Position numbers and translations under genes: made by a program
Notes under the pieces: model-generated
The model's database searches: none
What the model saw: only the letters and a program-made list of their open reading frames with translations
What the model was told of the DNA's origin: nothing
Assembly (NCBI GenBank): GCA_019239585.1
Contig: JAFAZU010000742.1
Coordinates: forward strand, 1-6,692
Source of the DNA: Acidobacteriaceae bacterium
GTDB lineage: Bacteria > Acidobacteriota > Terriglobia > Bryobacterales > Bryobacteraceae
Direction of reading: 5' to 3'
Length of the DNA stretch: 6,692 nucleotides
Shown: in pieces, positions 1 through 6,322 of the stretch
Numbering within the stretch: position 1 is the first letter of the stretch
Layout: each line of letters opens with the position of its first letter

Positions 1-1004
1 TGCTCGCCCCCTCGATCGCGTTCGCTGAGATCATCGATTATCACCAGCACCTATATAGTCCCGAAGCAGGCGCGCGATCCTCTCCAGGACCGAAGGGCAT
101 TGATGCTCGTTTTCTAGTTGCGCAACTCGACGCTGCCGGAATTCAGCGGGCTGTCGTACTCTCGGTTGCATACAGCTTTTCGAATCCAAACAAACCACCA
201 GTTCCGAATGAATACGCGCATGTCATGGCCGAGAACGATTGGACCAGCGCGCAAGTTGCGAAATACCCCGATCGATTGCTTGGGTTTTGCAGTGTAAATC
301 CGCTCAGGTCCTATGCAGTCGAAGAGATCGCACGCTGCGCGAAAGACCCGAACCTGCGTACTGGACTCAAGCTGCACTTCGGCAACTCGGATGTCAATGT
401 CGACAATCCTGAACATCTCGCTCGGGTGCGCCGGGTGTTCCGAGCCGCGAATCAGCATCGCATGGCAATCACAGTACACATGCACGCCAACATTAACCGG
501 CATCGGCCGTATGGAGCAAAGGAAGCTCGCCTTTTTCTTGAGCAACTTCTGCCCGAGGCTCCGGATGTGACCGTACAGATCGCACATCTGGCCGGTGGCG
601 GAGGTTACGATGACCCGACAATCGATAAGGCCCTATCAGTTTTCGTGGAAGCAATCGAGCGTAAAGATCCTCGGATGAAGAAGGTTTACTTCGATGCGTG
701 TGGTATTGCGATACCTGGCATGTGGGAGGACAAAGCGGACCTTGTTGTCAAGCGGATTCGCCAGATCGGTATAAGCCGAGTTCTTTACGGAAGCGATGCA
801 GCCACTCCAGACAACCTCCCGAAGGACGCTCTCGAAAGATGGCACAGACTGCCATTAACGCAAGACGAGTTTCGCACCATCGAAAACAATGTTGCGCCCT
901 ATCTGACGGATTGGCTGAAGCGAGTACACGTGAATGGAATGGATCGTGCCGGAAAATCGGCCTTTACGAGTCACATTAAACAAGTACACACCCCCTACTC
1001 ATAG
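1..1004 (+). CDS. Exported amidohydrolase family protein (amidohydrolase-2 type), 5' end cut by window edge
   Basis: The reading frame is open from the left edge (first full codon at 3) to TAG at 1002-1004, giving 333 visible residues. An ATG at 225 lies inside the domain and is not the start: the frame upstream of it encodes the first metal motif. The visible N-terminus reads like the end of a signal peptide (LAPSIAFA, then E), followed at once by DYHQH (visible D12, H14, H16), the HxH metal motif on the first strand of the TIM barrel. Other expected metal and active-site positions are present: KLH (K123, H125), VHMH (H159, H161), IAHLAGG (H195) and YGSDA (D265). These fit a metal-dependent hydrolase or decarboxylase of the ACMSD/amidohydrolase-2 family. 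The substrate cannot be named. If the signal peptide is real the enzyme acts in the periplasm. About 30 residues after the barrel (from TDWLKR onward) look like a non-conserved tail. The family call is firm, the export moderately so. Confidence 0.85.
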   Translation, partial: LAPSIAFAEIIDYHQHLYSPEAGARSSPGPKGIDARFLVAQLDAAGIQRAVVLSVAYSFSNPNKPPVPNEYAHVMAENDWTSAQVAKYPDRLLGFCSVNPLRSYAVEEIARCAKDPNLRTGLKLHFGNSDVNVDNPEHLARVRRVFRAANQHRMAITVHMHANINRHRPYGAKEARLFLEQLLPEAPDVTVQIAHLAGGGGYDDPTIDKALSVFVEAIERKDPRMKKVYFDACGIAIPGMWEDKADLVVKRIRQIGISRVLYGSDAATPDNLPKDALERWHRLPLTQDEFRTIENNVAPYLTDWLKRVHVNGMDRAGKSAFTSHIKQVHTPYS

Positions 1005-1012
1005 CGGTTCCG

Positions 1013-1018
1013 TATACT
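1013..1018 (+). promoter_or_regulatory. Possible -10 hexamer for the small hypothetical gene
   Basis: TATACT, one mismatch from TATAAT, ends 6 bases before the ATG at 1025, and no Shine-Dalgarno sequence precedes that ATG. If used, transcription would begin at or next to the start codon, giving a leaderless mRNA. No convincing -35 box is visible at 16-18 bases upstream, so this is only a candidate. Read-through from the amidohydrolase gene ending at 1004 is the alternative. Confidence 0.3.
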
Positions 1019-1024
1019 GAAAAC

Positions 1025-1519
1025 ATGTTCTTTCGCCGTCAGCGTCCGAAGATCCCGACGTTTCAGGAGCGTGTCGAGCTACTGAGGCAAGCCGGTTTTG
1101 CATTGCAGAATTTACCCGATGGACGCATCAAAGTCACGAAACATGGAGTCGGCGCGATTATAGGCGACGAAGGAAAAAATCAGCCTGAGATTGAAAAAGC
1201 AGGCGTTCTCATGAGCGGCGAAATCGCCACCTTGCTGAATGGCGGCTATCAGATGTTTCTCGAAACGCCGAGCGGCAAACGCTTTCCCGCACAAGCCGAT
1301 CAGTTAAAAGCGCTGCATCAGTTCGAAGACGATGTGAAGGATGCGCTGGACCTCGAAAATCTTTACAACACATCACTGGGAACAACCACGCCGAAACACA
1401 TGTATGATCGCGTCTTTATGCGTGATACGGGCCACCAGCCTAAACCCTGGGAAGACAGAGATCACCACACAACCGCGCCGCACACAAAAGACTCGTCAGC
1501 AACGCTGTCACAGTCGTAG
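1025..1519 (+). CDS. Small uncharacterised cytoplasmic protein (164 aa)
   Basis: I do not recognise a named family. The ATG start lies 20 bp after the amidohydrolase stop and has no clear ribosome binding site. The protein has a basic N-terminus (FFRRQRPK) and no signal peptide or membrane segment. Residues 12-100 look like a compact alpha/beta domain: a helix (QERVELLRQAGF), strands around DGRIKVTKHGVGAII, then IATLLNGGYQMFLETPSGKRFPA. A short acidic helix follows (QFEDDVKDALDLENLYN), and then a segment that looks conserved (SLGTTTPKHMYDRV, ending PWED). The last 20 residues are His/Thr/Ser-rich and low in complexity. The coding signal seems real because the frame is long, starts with ATG, and shows ordered domain-like sequence. 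The 3' end overlaps the convergent lipoprotein gene by 12 bp. Co-directional placement after the amidohydrolase is weak evidence of a shared transcript. Confidence 0.7.
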   Translation: MFFRRQRPKIPTFQERVELLRQAGFALQNLPDGRIKVTKHGVGAIIGDEGKNQPEIEKAGVLMSGEIATLLNGGYQMFLETPSGKRFPAQADQLKALHQFEDDVKDALDLENLYNTSLGTTTPKHMYDRVFMRDTGHQPKPWEDRDHHTTAPHTKDSSATLSQS

Positions 1520-2881
1520 GATTTGGCGCATTTGGTTGAACGCAATCGCGACGTCTCCATCGCTGAAGTCAGGAACAAACGGCATCACTAGTATTCCGCT
1601 TGCATCAGCAGTTCGGCCCATGCCATTGAGCGAAGCAGCCAGCATTGCGCGCGCGCGTAGATCCGTATCACCTGTTTGCTGAATGACCTTGCGCCAGAAT
1701 TGTGCTGCTTCCTCGAAACGGCCACCTAAGAAGGCGCTGTACCCGGGTGTCAATGGCGTGGCAGGCATGTGAAGCGGCTGTGCGCTTCGTGCCGAAATCG
1801 CTTCCCATTGAGATCGCAAAAAATTGGCAGGCGGTCTGTCTGCGGGCAAAAGACCGATTAAGTTTTGAAAGATCGTCGATGCTTCCTTTGTGTTGCCCTG
1901 CAGCAAATTGGCGGTCGCCAGAGCAGGAACAGCCGCAGCGCTGTTGGATAACGGCTTCAAAACGGTGATGGCATCGTTGAACTTCTTTGACTCGATAAAA
2001 CCGTTTGCCAGTTGCAGTTGAAGGTTCGCGTTGGCTGGACTGAGCGCAATGGCTTGCCGTAAGAAGCGTTCCCCTTCGGCGCTATTGCCCTGGAGAAAAC
2101 GACTCACTCCAAGCGTCCCTAACGCTTCAACATTGTTGGGAGCAATTTTCAGAACTGCCGCTGCGGCATCGGCTTGTCGCGGCAGCGACGCGTGAGAGTA
2201 TCGGGCCACCAGCGTGTTCCAGCGCGCTCGCTCCAGCGGCGCAAACTGGTCATGGTGAGCTGTGCCCGCCGCTACCAGCGCCGGAAGATCCTGCGGCGCA
2301 ACCTGTGCGGCGGTTTCGATCAAAGCAATCTGCGCCAGTCCAAAATTGTTATCAGCACCGACAGCCTCGTTAAGCAATCGTAAACGCTGAGAAAGATCCT
2401 GCGTGGCCGCTCCGAGTGTGAATGACTTCAGCGCCTGCAAGTTTTTGGTCGGAAAGTCACTGGCACGAGGGTCAATTCCTTTGGCGAGCCGATTGGCAAC
2501 TACTATCACGTCCGCCCCGGAATCCGCTCCGGCGTCCATCACACGCTCGTTTTTCTGAGTTTGCGCGTCTGTGATCGTCGCGGCCAGTTGAAGTCTCCCG
2601 CTTCGGTTCTCAAGGACGGTTCGCAACATTTCCGTTGCGCGCCCCTCGTACGCTCCTGACCCGTCACTTGCGAAGAAGGGTGCCGTATCCCGCGAAGTGG
2701 CTAAATCTTCCTGAAGCACAAGCGGCAGCGCCAGCCTCATCCATTCTGTTGACGGATCGCCGATCAGTATTTCAGTGGGAAGTACCGCCAAGCGGCTGAT
2801 TAAACGGCTCGAAGGCGCTCCCGAACAACTCTCTAGCAGGAGAAGAAATACGAAGCAGAGGGCAAAAAATAGAAATCGCAG
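1508..2881 (-). CDS. Lipoprotein with TolB-N-like domain and TPR repeats; candidate PBP activator; CTG start
   Basis: Starting at CTG 2881, the product is 457 aa. Residues 1-18 form a lipoprotein signal peptide: LRF, then a run of hydrophobic residues, ending LLESC with Cys19 as the lipidated residue (Glu at -2 is unusual). A TTG at 2791 would begin at residue 31 and discard this signal. Residues about 30-155 resemble the TolB-N-like domain found in front of TPRs: AVLPTEILIGDP, RSGRLQLAATITDAQT, and a closing NLQALKSFTLG. Residues about 155-435 are helical repeats with clear TPR units at about 248-312 (NNVEALGTLGVSRFLQGN, FNDAITVLKPL) and 378-425. The stop of the preceding TPR gene is 9 bp upstream, with AGGTGA at 2891-2886, so translational coupling is likely. 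It is last in a minus-strand block with a UB2H-type PBP1B. By analogy with LpoB (TolB-N-like fold) and LpoP (TPR lipoprotein), a role in activating that PBP is inferred, not shown. Domain calls are fair; the start is less sure. Confidence 0.75.
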   Translation of the reverse strand: MRFLFFALCFVFLLLLESCSGAPSSRLISRLAVLPTEILIGDPSTEWMRLALPLVLQEDLATSRDTAPFFASDGSGAYEGRATEMLRTVLENRSGRLQLAATITDAQTQKNERVMDAGADSGADVIVVANRLAKGIDPRASDFPTKNLQALKSFTLGAATQDLSQRLRLLNEAVGADNNFGLAQIALIETAAQVAPQDLPALVAAGTAHHDQFAPLERARWNTLVARYSHASLPRQADAAAAVLKIAPNNVEALGTLGVSRFLQGNSAEGERFLRQAIALSPANANLQLQLANGFIESKKFNDAITVLKPLSNSAAAVPALATANLLQGNTKEASTIFQNLIGLLPADRPPANFLRSQWEAISARSAQPLHMPATPLTPGYSAFLGGRFEEAAQFWRKVIQQTGDTDLRARAMLAASLNGMGRTADASGILVMPFVPDFSDGDVAIAFNQMRQILRL

Positions 2882-2885
2882 GAAT

Positions 2886-2891
2886 TCACCT
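2886..2891 (-). promoter_or_regulatory. Ribosome binding site that decides a CTG start
   Basis: AGGTGA matches the anti-Shine-Dalgarno sequence over six bases and sits 4 bases before CTG 2881-2879. It overlaps the last base of the upstream TAA stop (2893-2891). No ATG, GTG or TTG lies in frame between this site and the TTG at 2791, and the signal peptide is encoded in between. This site is the main reason for choosing CTG. Confidence 0.55.
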
Positions 2892-3691
2892 TATAAAGGC
2901 TTTGGATTCGCTGCGAGAAGTTCAAGGAAAGCCGGAGTTTTAACGAGCACGGCAAATTCAGGCATGCTCGGAATTTTGTCGCGGTCTTTTACGCCCTCTT
3001 CCAAAGCCTTTCGCAAGTAAATGATAGCGCGCTCATTGGCTCCGGACTTCGCATACATCTTCGCCATGTACAGGTGGTAAGTCGCACGCTCTTCGACCGT
3101 TCTTTCCTGCATCAAAGTGCCGAAAGAGCTGTGATGCTCAAAAACGTCCGGATCCAGCTTTAACGCTTCTTCATAGTACTCTGTCGCCTGCTTGTAGTTC
3201 TTGCGGCCAAAATAAGCTGCCCCCAGGTTGGCGTAGATTGAGGCTGTGGGATGGGTATACCGGAGGGCACGCTTGTAGCAGCCAATCGAGCGCCGATAAC
3301 TCTTTTGCGAGTAATAAATCGTTCCCAGGTTGTTAATGGCCTCCGAATACTTGGGATCGAGCTTGATCGCCCGCTCATAATTCTTCTTTGCTAAGTCGAG
3401 TTGCATGAGCTGGTGAAAAGCAATACCGATCTTGTTCGCCAGGACTGGCGAATCCGGCGAGCCCATGCGATACATATCAATCGCCTCACGGTACATCTTT
3501 CGCGCCATATAAATATCGCCGCGCAGTTCATTGGTCAGCGGCGGGTACTTGGGTTTGTTTGCTTCTGGGATTGATCCGTCCCGAGGCATGAAACCATTGG
3601 CAGCAGGGGAATTAACTTGCGCCTCCAAAGCCAGGGGCATCAGGCAAAGCAGAAAACAACGGAGAAACGGTCTGCGGTTCAAAGAGATCAT
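2891..3691 (-). CDS. Exported TPR protein (266 aa) with twin-arginine-like signal
   Basis: The ATG at 3691 is preceded by AAAGGGAG six bases upstream, a good ribosome binding site. Residues 1-24 form a signal peptide: MISLNRRPFLR, then a hydrophobic stretch ending ALEA before Q25. NRRPFLR (5-11) is close to the Tat consensus S/T-R-R-x-F-L-K. After a Pro/Asn-rich linker (25-52) there are about five TPR units: 54-80 (incomplete), 83-114, 117-148, 151-182 and 203-236. Each of the middle three shows the usual G/A/Y/A/P spacing, for example NNLGTIYYSQKSYRRSIGCY followed by KRAL. The C-terminal 30 residues fall outside the repeats. The protein probably acts in the periplasm as a binding scaffold; its partner is unknown. 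It lies 57 bp after the PBP gene and 9 bp before the lipoprotein gene, in the same direction. Its last codons are in the same reading frame as the lipoprotein gene. Confidence 0.85.
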   Translation of the reverse strand: MISLNRRPFLRCFLLCLMPLALEAQVNSPAANGFMPRDGSIPEANKPKYPPLTNELRGDIYMARKMYREAIDMYRMGSPDSPVLANKIGIAFHQLMQLDLAKKNYERAIKLDPKYSEAINNLGTIYYSQKSYRRSIGCYKRALRYTHPTASIYANLGAAYFGRKNYKQATEYYEEALKLDPDVFEHHSSFGTLMQERTVEERATYHLYMAKMYAKSGANERAIIYLRKALEEGVKDRDKIPSMPEFAVLVKTPAFLELLAANPKPL

Positions 3692-3714
3692 AAAGCTCTC
3701 CCTTTGTGATCTAC

Positions 3715-3720
3715 TTTATA
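3715..3720 (-). promoter_or_regulatory. Possible -10 box for the two TPR genes
   Basis: On the minus strand TATAAA lies in the 57-bp gap after the PBP gene, 23 bases before the TPR gene's ATG. A TTCCCC at 3743-3738 is 17 bases further upstream but matches the -35 consensus at only three of six positions. The two TPR genes might have their own promoter as well as read-through from the PBP gene. The evidence is weak. Confidence 0.25.
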
Positions 3721-3743
3721 CCTTTTAATCGAAGGACGGGGAA

Positions 3744-3774
3744 AAAAGTTACTTAAAAATACCTTTTAACTTTT
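3744..3774 (-). terminator. Weak AT-rich inverted repeat at the end of the PBP gene
   Basis: AAAAGTTA (3774-3767) and TAACTTTT (3751-3744) are perfect inverted copies around a 15-base loop. The second arm contains the PBP stop codon and runs into six T residues. The position and T run fit an intrinsic terminator or attenuator. The stem has only one G:C pair, however, so it would be unstable and may mean nothing. It would lower expression of the two TPR genes relative to the PBP. Confidence 0.2.
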
Positions 3775-6268
3775 CAAAGAGACCCTTTTTCTGTTTCGAC
3801 TGGTCCGCTCCCTGAGTCCGTGGGTTTAAATCGGGACTATCGGCACTCGCGCCAAGAATGCCCGGCTGCGACGGAATGTTCGGTAGGCTCATGGGACGGT
3901 TCGGGGAGGAAGTGTCCCAACCGGCGATTTCGGTTGACCCGCCCGTATGGAGAGGGCAAAAAGCCACCGGCTGTGTGCCAAGTAGATAATACTCTGTTCG
4001 TGTCTGCCCAGGGGGGCAGGCGCTGGTTGCCAATTGACCGGTATCCGAATCAATTTGGGCGCTGACAATGCCGTCGGGAACATTGAACTGTCCCACATCG
4101 CGATAAGCGCGATGTTTATGCGCCTGCTTCATGAACTCCGTCCAGATCGGTAGCGCCGCTTTCGCGCCCTCCATCTTCAAATCCTGGTAATTGTCCATTC
4201 CGATCCAGACCACGCATAGCAGCTTGGTCGTAAATCCGGCAAACCATGCATCATGCTCGGTACCGGTTTTGCCCGCCGCTGGAAGCCTGAAGCCGCGCGC
4301 CCACACGCCCGCGCCTGTGCCGCTCCGCAGCACTTCCTGCATCATATTGACCACGAGAAAGTTGACTCGCCCATCAAGAATCTTCTTCGTTTCCGGTTGC
4401 GATGACCAGACGTCCGCGCCGGAGCGATTCACAATTTCCGAGATAAAACGCGGCTTAACCATCACGCCATTGTTCGCAAACATGGTATAAGCTCCAGCCA
4501 TTTCGAGCGGGGTGACATCATAGGCTCCTAGCGCCATAGCAGGAGTCGCTCGAATGTCTTCCAAACCCGCTTTGTGCGCCAGATCCGCCACGGCGCCGTA
4601 CCCGACCAATTCCGCTACCTCAACTGTCGGCACATTCAATGATTTGGCCAGCGCCCTCCGTAAAGTGACATCGCCCAACCAAACGCCTTTGTTATGGTAA
4701 TCAGTCGGCTCATAAGCCTTTCCAGCGTAGTAAAACGTTCTCGCCTCATCTTTAACGATCGTGGAAGGCGTCATGGGGTCCGACTTCTTCCACAGGCCTG
4801 TGTTGAGCGCAGCGGCATAGACAAAGGGCTTAAAGACGCTGCCTGACGGCCGCTTGGCAATTACGTGATCCAACTGGCTCACGCCGTAATTCCGGCCTCC
4901 AATCAGCGCCTTCACCTCCCCGGTGTGCGGATCAAGGCAAATTAACGCTATCTGAGGCTCACCGACCGTTTCACCCGTCGTTTTACTGCGCTTGGTAAGA
5001 ATGCTATTTATTTCACGCATTCCAAGAGCCACCGCTTCGGCCGCGTCACGCTGCAGATCAAGATCAAGTGTCGTATAGATGCGCGACCCGGACTCCTGAA
5101 AATCACGATCTTGAAAGTCGTTGATTAGGCGGTCATTCACGAGATCGACAAAGTAGGGCGCATCCGCTGCTTCGATGCCCTGGCGGGCTGTGACCAGTGG
5201 AGTTTTCACCGCAGTTTGGTACTGGCCGGCAGAAATGTATCCGTTGTCAAGCATTTGCTTCAGAACAACGTTCCGGCGCTCTTCCGCCCGCTTCGGATAA
5301 CTCACCGGATTCCGCATGCCCGGCGCTTGAATGATACCCGCCAGCGTAGCGGCTTCCGGCAGCGTTAAGCTTCGGATATCCTTTCCGAAATAGGCTTGCG
5401 CCGCCTCGCCGAAACCCCGGATAGCAAACGTTCCACGATGACCAAGATCGACTTGATTGGCGTAGTACTCAAAGATTTTCTGCTTTGTCAGTTTGCGTTC
5501 CAGATGAAGCGTAATTAACAGCTCATCAAATTTGCGAGTAAACGTCTTTCGACGGTCCAGCCAGATATTGCGCGCCAATTGCTGAGTAATCGTAGAAGCG
5601 CCTTGCGCATTGCGGCGTTCCTTGATATTGACCAGGACCGCTTTGAGAATGCGCATGGGATCAAAACCGGAGTGCTGAAAAAACCGTTTGTCTTCAATGG
5701 AAACAACTGCGTGTACCAGCACAGGCGGAATATCGTCATACTTGACGAGTCGGCGCTTTTCGCGGTTTTTGTCATACAAGCTACTGAGGAGCTTTGGCTC
5801 AAGGGTGTACTGAGTCCGGGGTGCATTATCCCGCAGCGAGATGATTGACGAAATCTTGTTGTCCTTAAACTTCAGCACACCCGGCTCTAAACCTGAGAAC
5901 GATCTGCTGCCCGGAAAGATTTCAATAGCGTCCGCTCGCAGGTGATACCAGCCTGCCAAGCTGTTGCGGGCATTCTCGGTGTAGCCACTTTCACTCAAAC
6001 GCGCTGCAACTTGCCCAGGCGCGCCCAAATCTCCCACAGCTACGACCGGAGGAGCTGCGTAAAGCGATGATGAATTGGGGAAGGGGCCGGCCAGAAGCTT
6101 TTCGTCCGTGAGCCGGGCATACTTGTTGTAGTAGAAACTAACCACGAACGCCAGAATCAAAAAAAGAATTCCGGCGCTCAGGAATCCATACTGGAGTATG
6201 GACCTGAGTTGCGGATGAAAGTTGTGAGATGCGCCTGCTTTGGCAGGAAGTTTGATGCGAACTGGCAA
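3749..6268 (-). CDS. mrcB: Bifunctional penicillin-binding protein 1B (glycosyltransferase/transpeptidase)
   Basis: This class A PBP polymerises glycan strands from lipid II and cross-links their peptides on the periplasmic face of the inner membrane. It has a short cytoplasmic N-terminus and a membrane helix at about 28-47. A UB2H-like domain spans about 68-145 (LYAAPPVV, ARLSESGY, AIEIFPGSRSF), which marks the PBP1B type. The GT51 domain shows EDKRFFQHSG (catalytic Glu192), GASTITQQLARN (223-234), RKFDE (245-249) and NQVDLGHRG with IRGFGEAAQAYFGK (271-296). The transpeptidase has SVFK (Ser477 nucleophile, Lys480), SLN (543-545) and KTGT (667-670). All catalytic motifs are intact. The tail has two cysteines (751, 771), then a Pro/Ser-rich stretch and a Lys-rich end. 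The length of 839 aa is normal for the family. The start is TTG at 6268: an in-frame TGA lies 6 bases upstream and no ATG or GTG follows nearby. It sits 54 bp after the small membrane protein gene, and the TPR genes follow. Confidence 0.95.
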   Translation of the reverse strand: MPVRIKLPAKAGASHNFHPQLRSILQYGFLSAGILFLILAFVVSFYYNKYARLTDEKLLAGPFPNSSSLYAAPPVVAVGDLGAPGQVAARLSESGYTENARNSLAGWYHLRADAIEIFPGSRSFSGLEPGVLKFKDNKISSIISLRDNAPRTQYTLEPKLLSSLYDKNREKRRLVKYDDIPPVLVHAVVSIEDKRFFQHSGFDPMRILKAVLVNIKERRNAQGASTITQQLARNIWLDRRKTFTRKFDELLITLHLERKLTKQKIFEYYANQVDLGHRGTFAIRGFGEAAQAYFGKDIRSLTLPEAATLAGIIQAPGMRNPVSYPKRAEERRNVVLKQMLDNGYISAGQYQTAVKTPLVTARQGIEAADAPYFVDLVNDRLINDFQDRDFQESGSRIYTTLDLDLQRDAAEAVALGMREINSILTKRSKTTGETVGEPQIALICLDPHTGEVKALIGGRNYGVSQLDHVIAKRPSGSVFKPFVYAAALNTGLWKKSDPMTPSTIVKDEARTFYYAGKAYEPTDYHNKGVWLGDVTLRRALAKSLNVPTVEVAELVGYGAVADLAHKAGLEDIRATPAMALGAYDVTPLEMAGAYTMFANNGVMVKPRFISEIVNRSGADVWSSQPETKKILDGRVNFLVVNMMQEVLRSGTGAGVWARGFRLPAAGKTGTEHDAWFAGFTTKLLCVVWIGMDNYQDLKMEGAKAALPIWTEFMKQAHKHRAYRDVGQFNVPDGIVSAQIDSDTGQLATSACPPGQTRTEYYLLGTQPVAFCPLHTGGSTEIAGWDTSSPNRPMSLPNIPSQPGILGASADSPDLNPRTQGADQSKQKKGLFEKLKGIFK

Positions 6269-6273
6269 TAGTC

Positions 6274-6299
6274 AGGCCTAGAGTAAGGTACTCAAGCCT
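6274..6299 (-). promoter_or_regulatory. Hairpin in the leader just before the PBP TTG start
   Basis: On the minus strand GAGTA (6293-6289) and TACTC (6285-6281) pair around a CCT loop. The outer arms AGGC (6299-6296) and GCCT (6277-6274) extend the stem across a small internal loop. It ends 5 bases before the TTG start, and the only Shine-Dalgarno-like bases (AGG, 6279-6277) lie in its 3' side. The structure could limit ribosome access or be a protein-binding palindrome. There is no following T run, so it is not a normal terminator. The repeat is seen directly; the function is a guess. Confidence 0.35.
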
Positions 6300-6322
6300 T
6301 GGACGTCCGGCGCTGCCCTTCG

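Noticed and set aside
114..587. 157-codon open frame on the minus strand opposite the amidohydrolase
   Set aside because: It lies antisense to a clear metal-site-bearing gene and has no domain-like sequence; it is a shadow of the real frame.
225..1004. Amidohydrolase starting at ATG 225
   Set aside because: The frame is open upstream to the window edge and encodes the DYHQH metal motif, so a start at 225 would remove essential residues.
1490..1515. Short interrupted inverted repeat (GACT...AGTC around CAGC-AAC-GCTG) at the convergent stops
   Set aside because: The inner stem is only 4 bp with unequal gaps and no T run on either strand; too weak to call a terminator.
1508..2791. TPR lipoprotein starting at TTG 2791 as a cytoplasmic protein
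   Set aside because: The 30 codons upstream encode a lipoprotein signal peptide with a lipobox, and a good ribosome binding site precedes the CTG. The TTG also lies at the start of the TolB-like core strand.
2835..2888. GTG at 2888 (minus strand) as an alternative start for the lipoprotein
   Set aside because: It is in a different frame and reaches a TAG after 18 codons, so it would need a frameshift to enter the lipoprotein.
5515..5826. 103-codon open frame on the minus strand inside the PBP gene
   Set aside because: It is in another frame within the conserved glycosyltransferase region and is explained by codon composition of the real gene.
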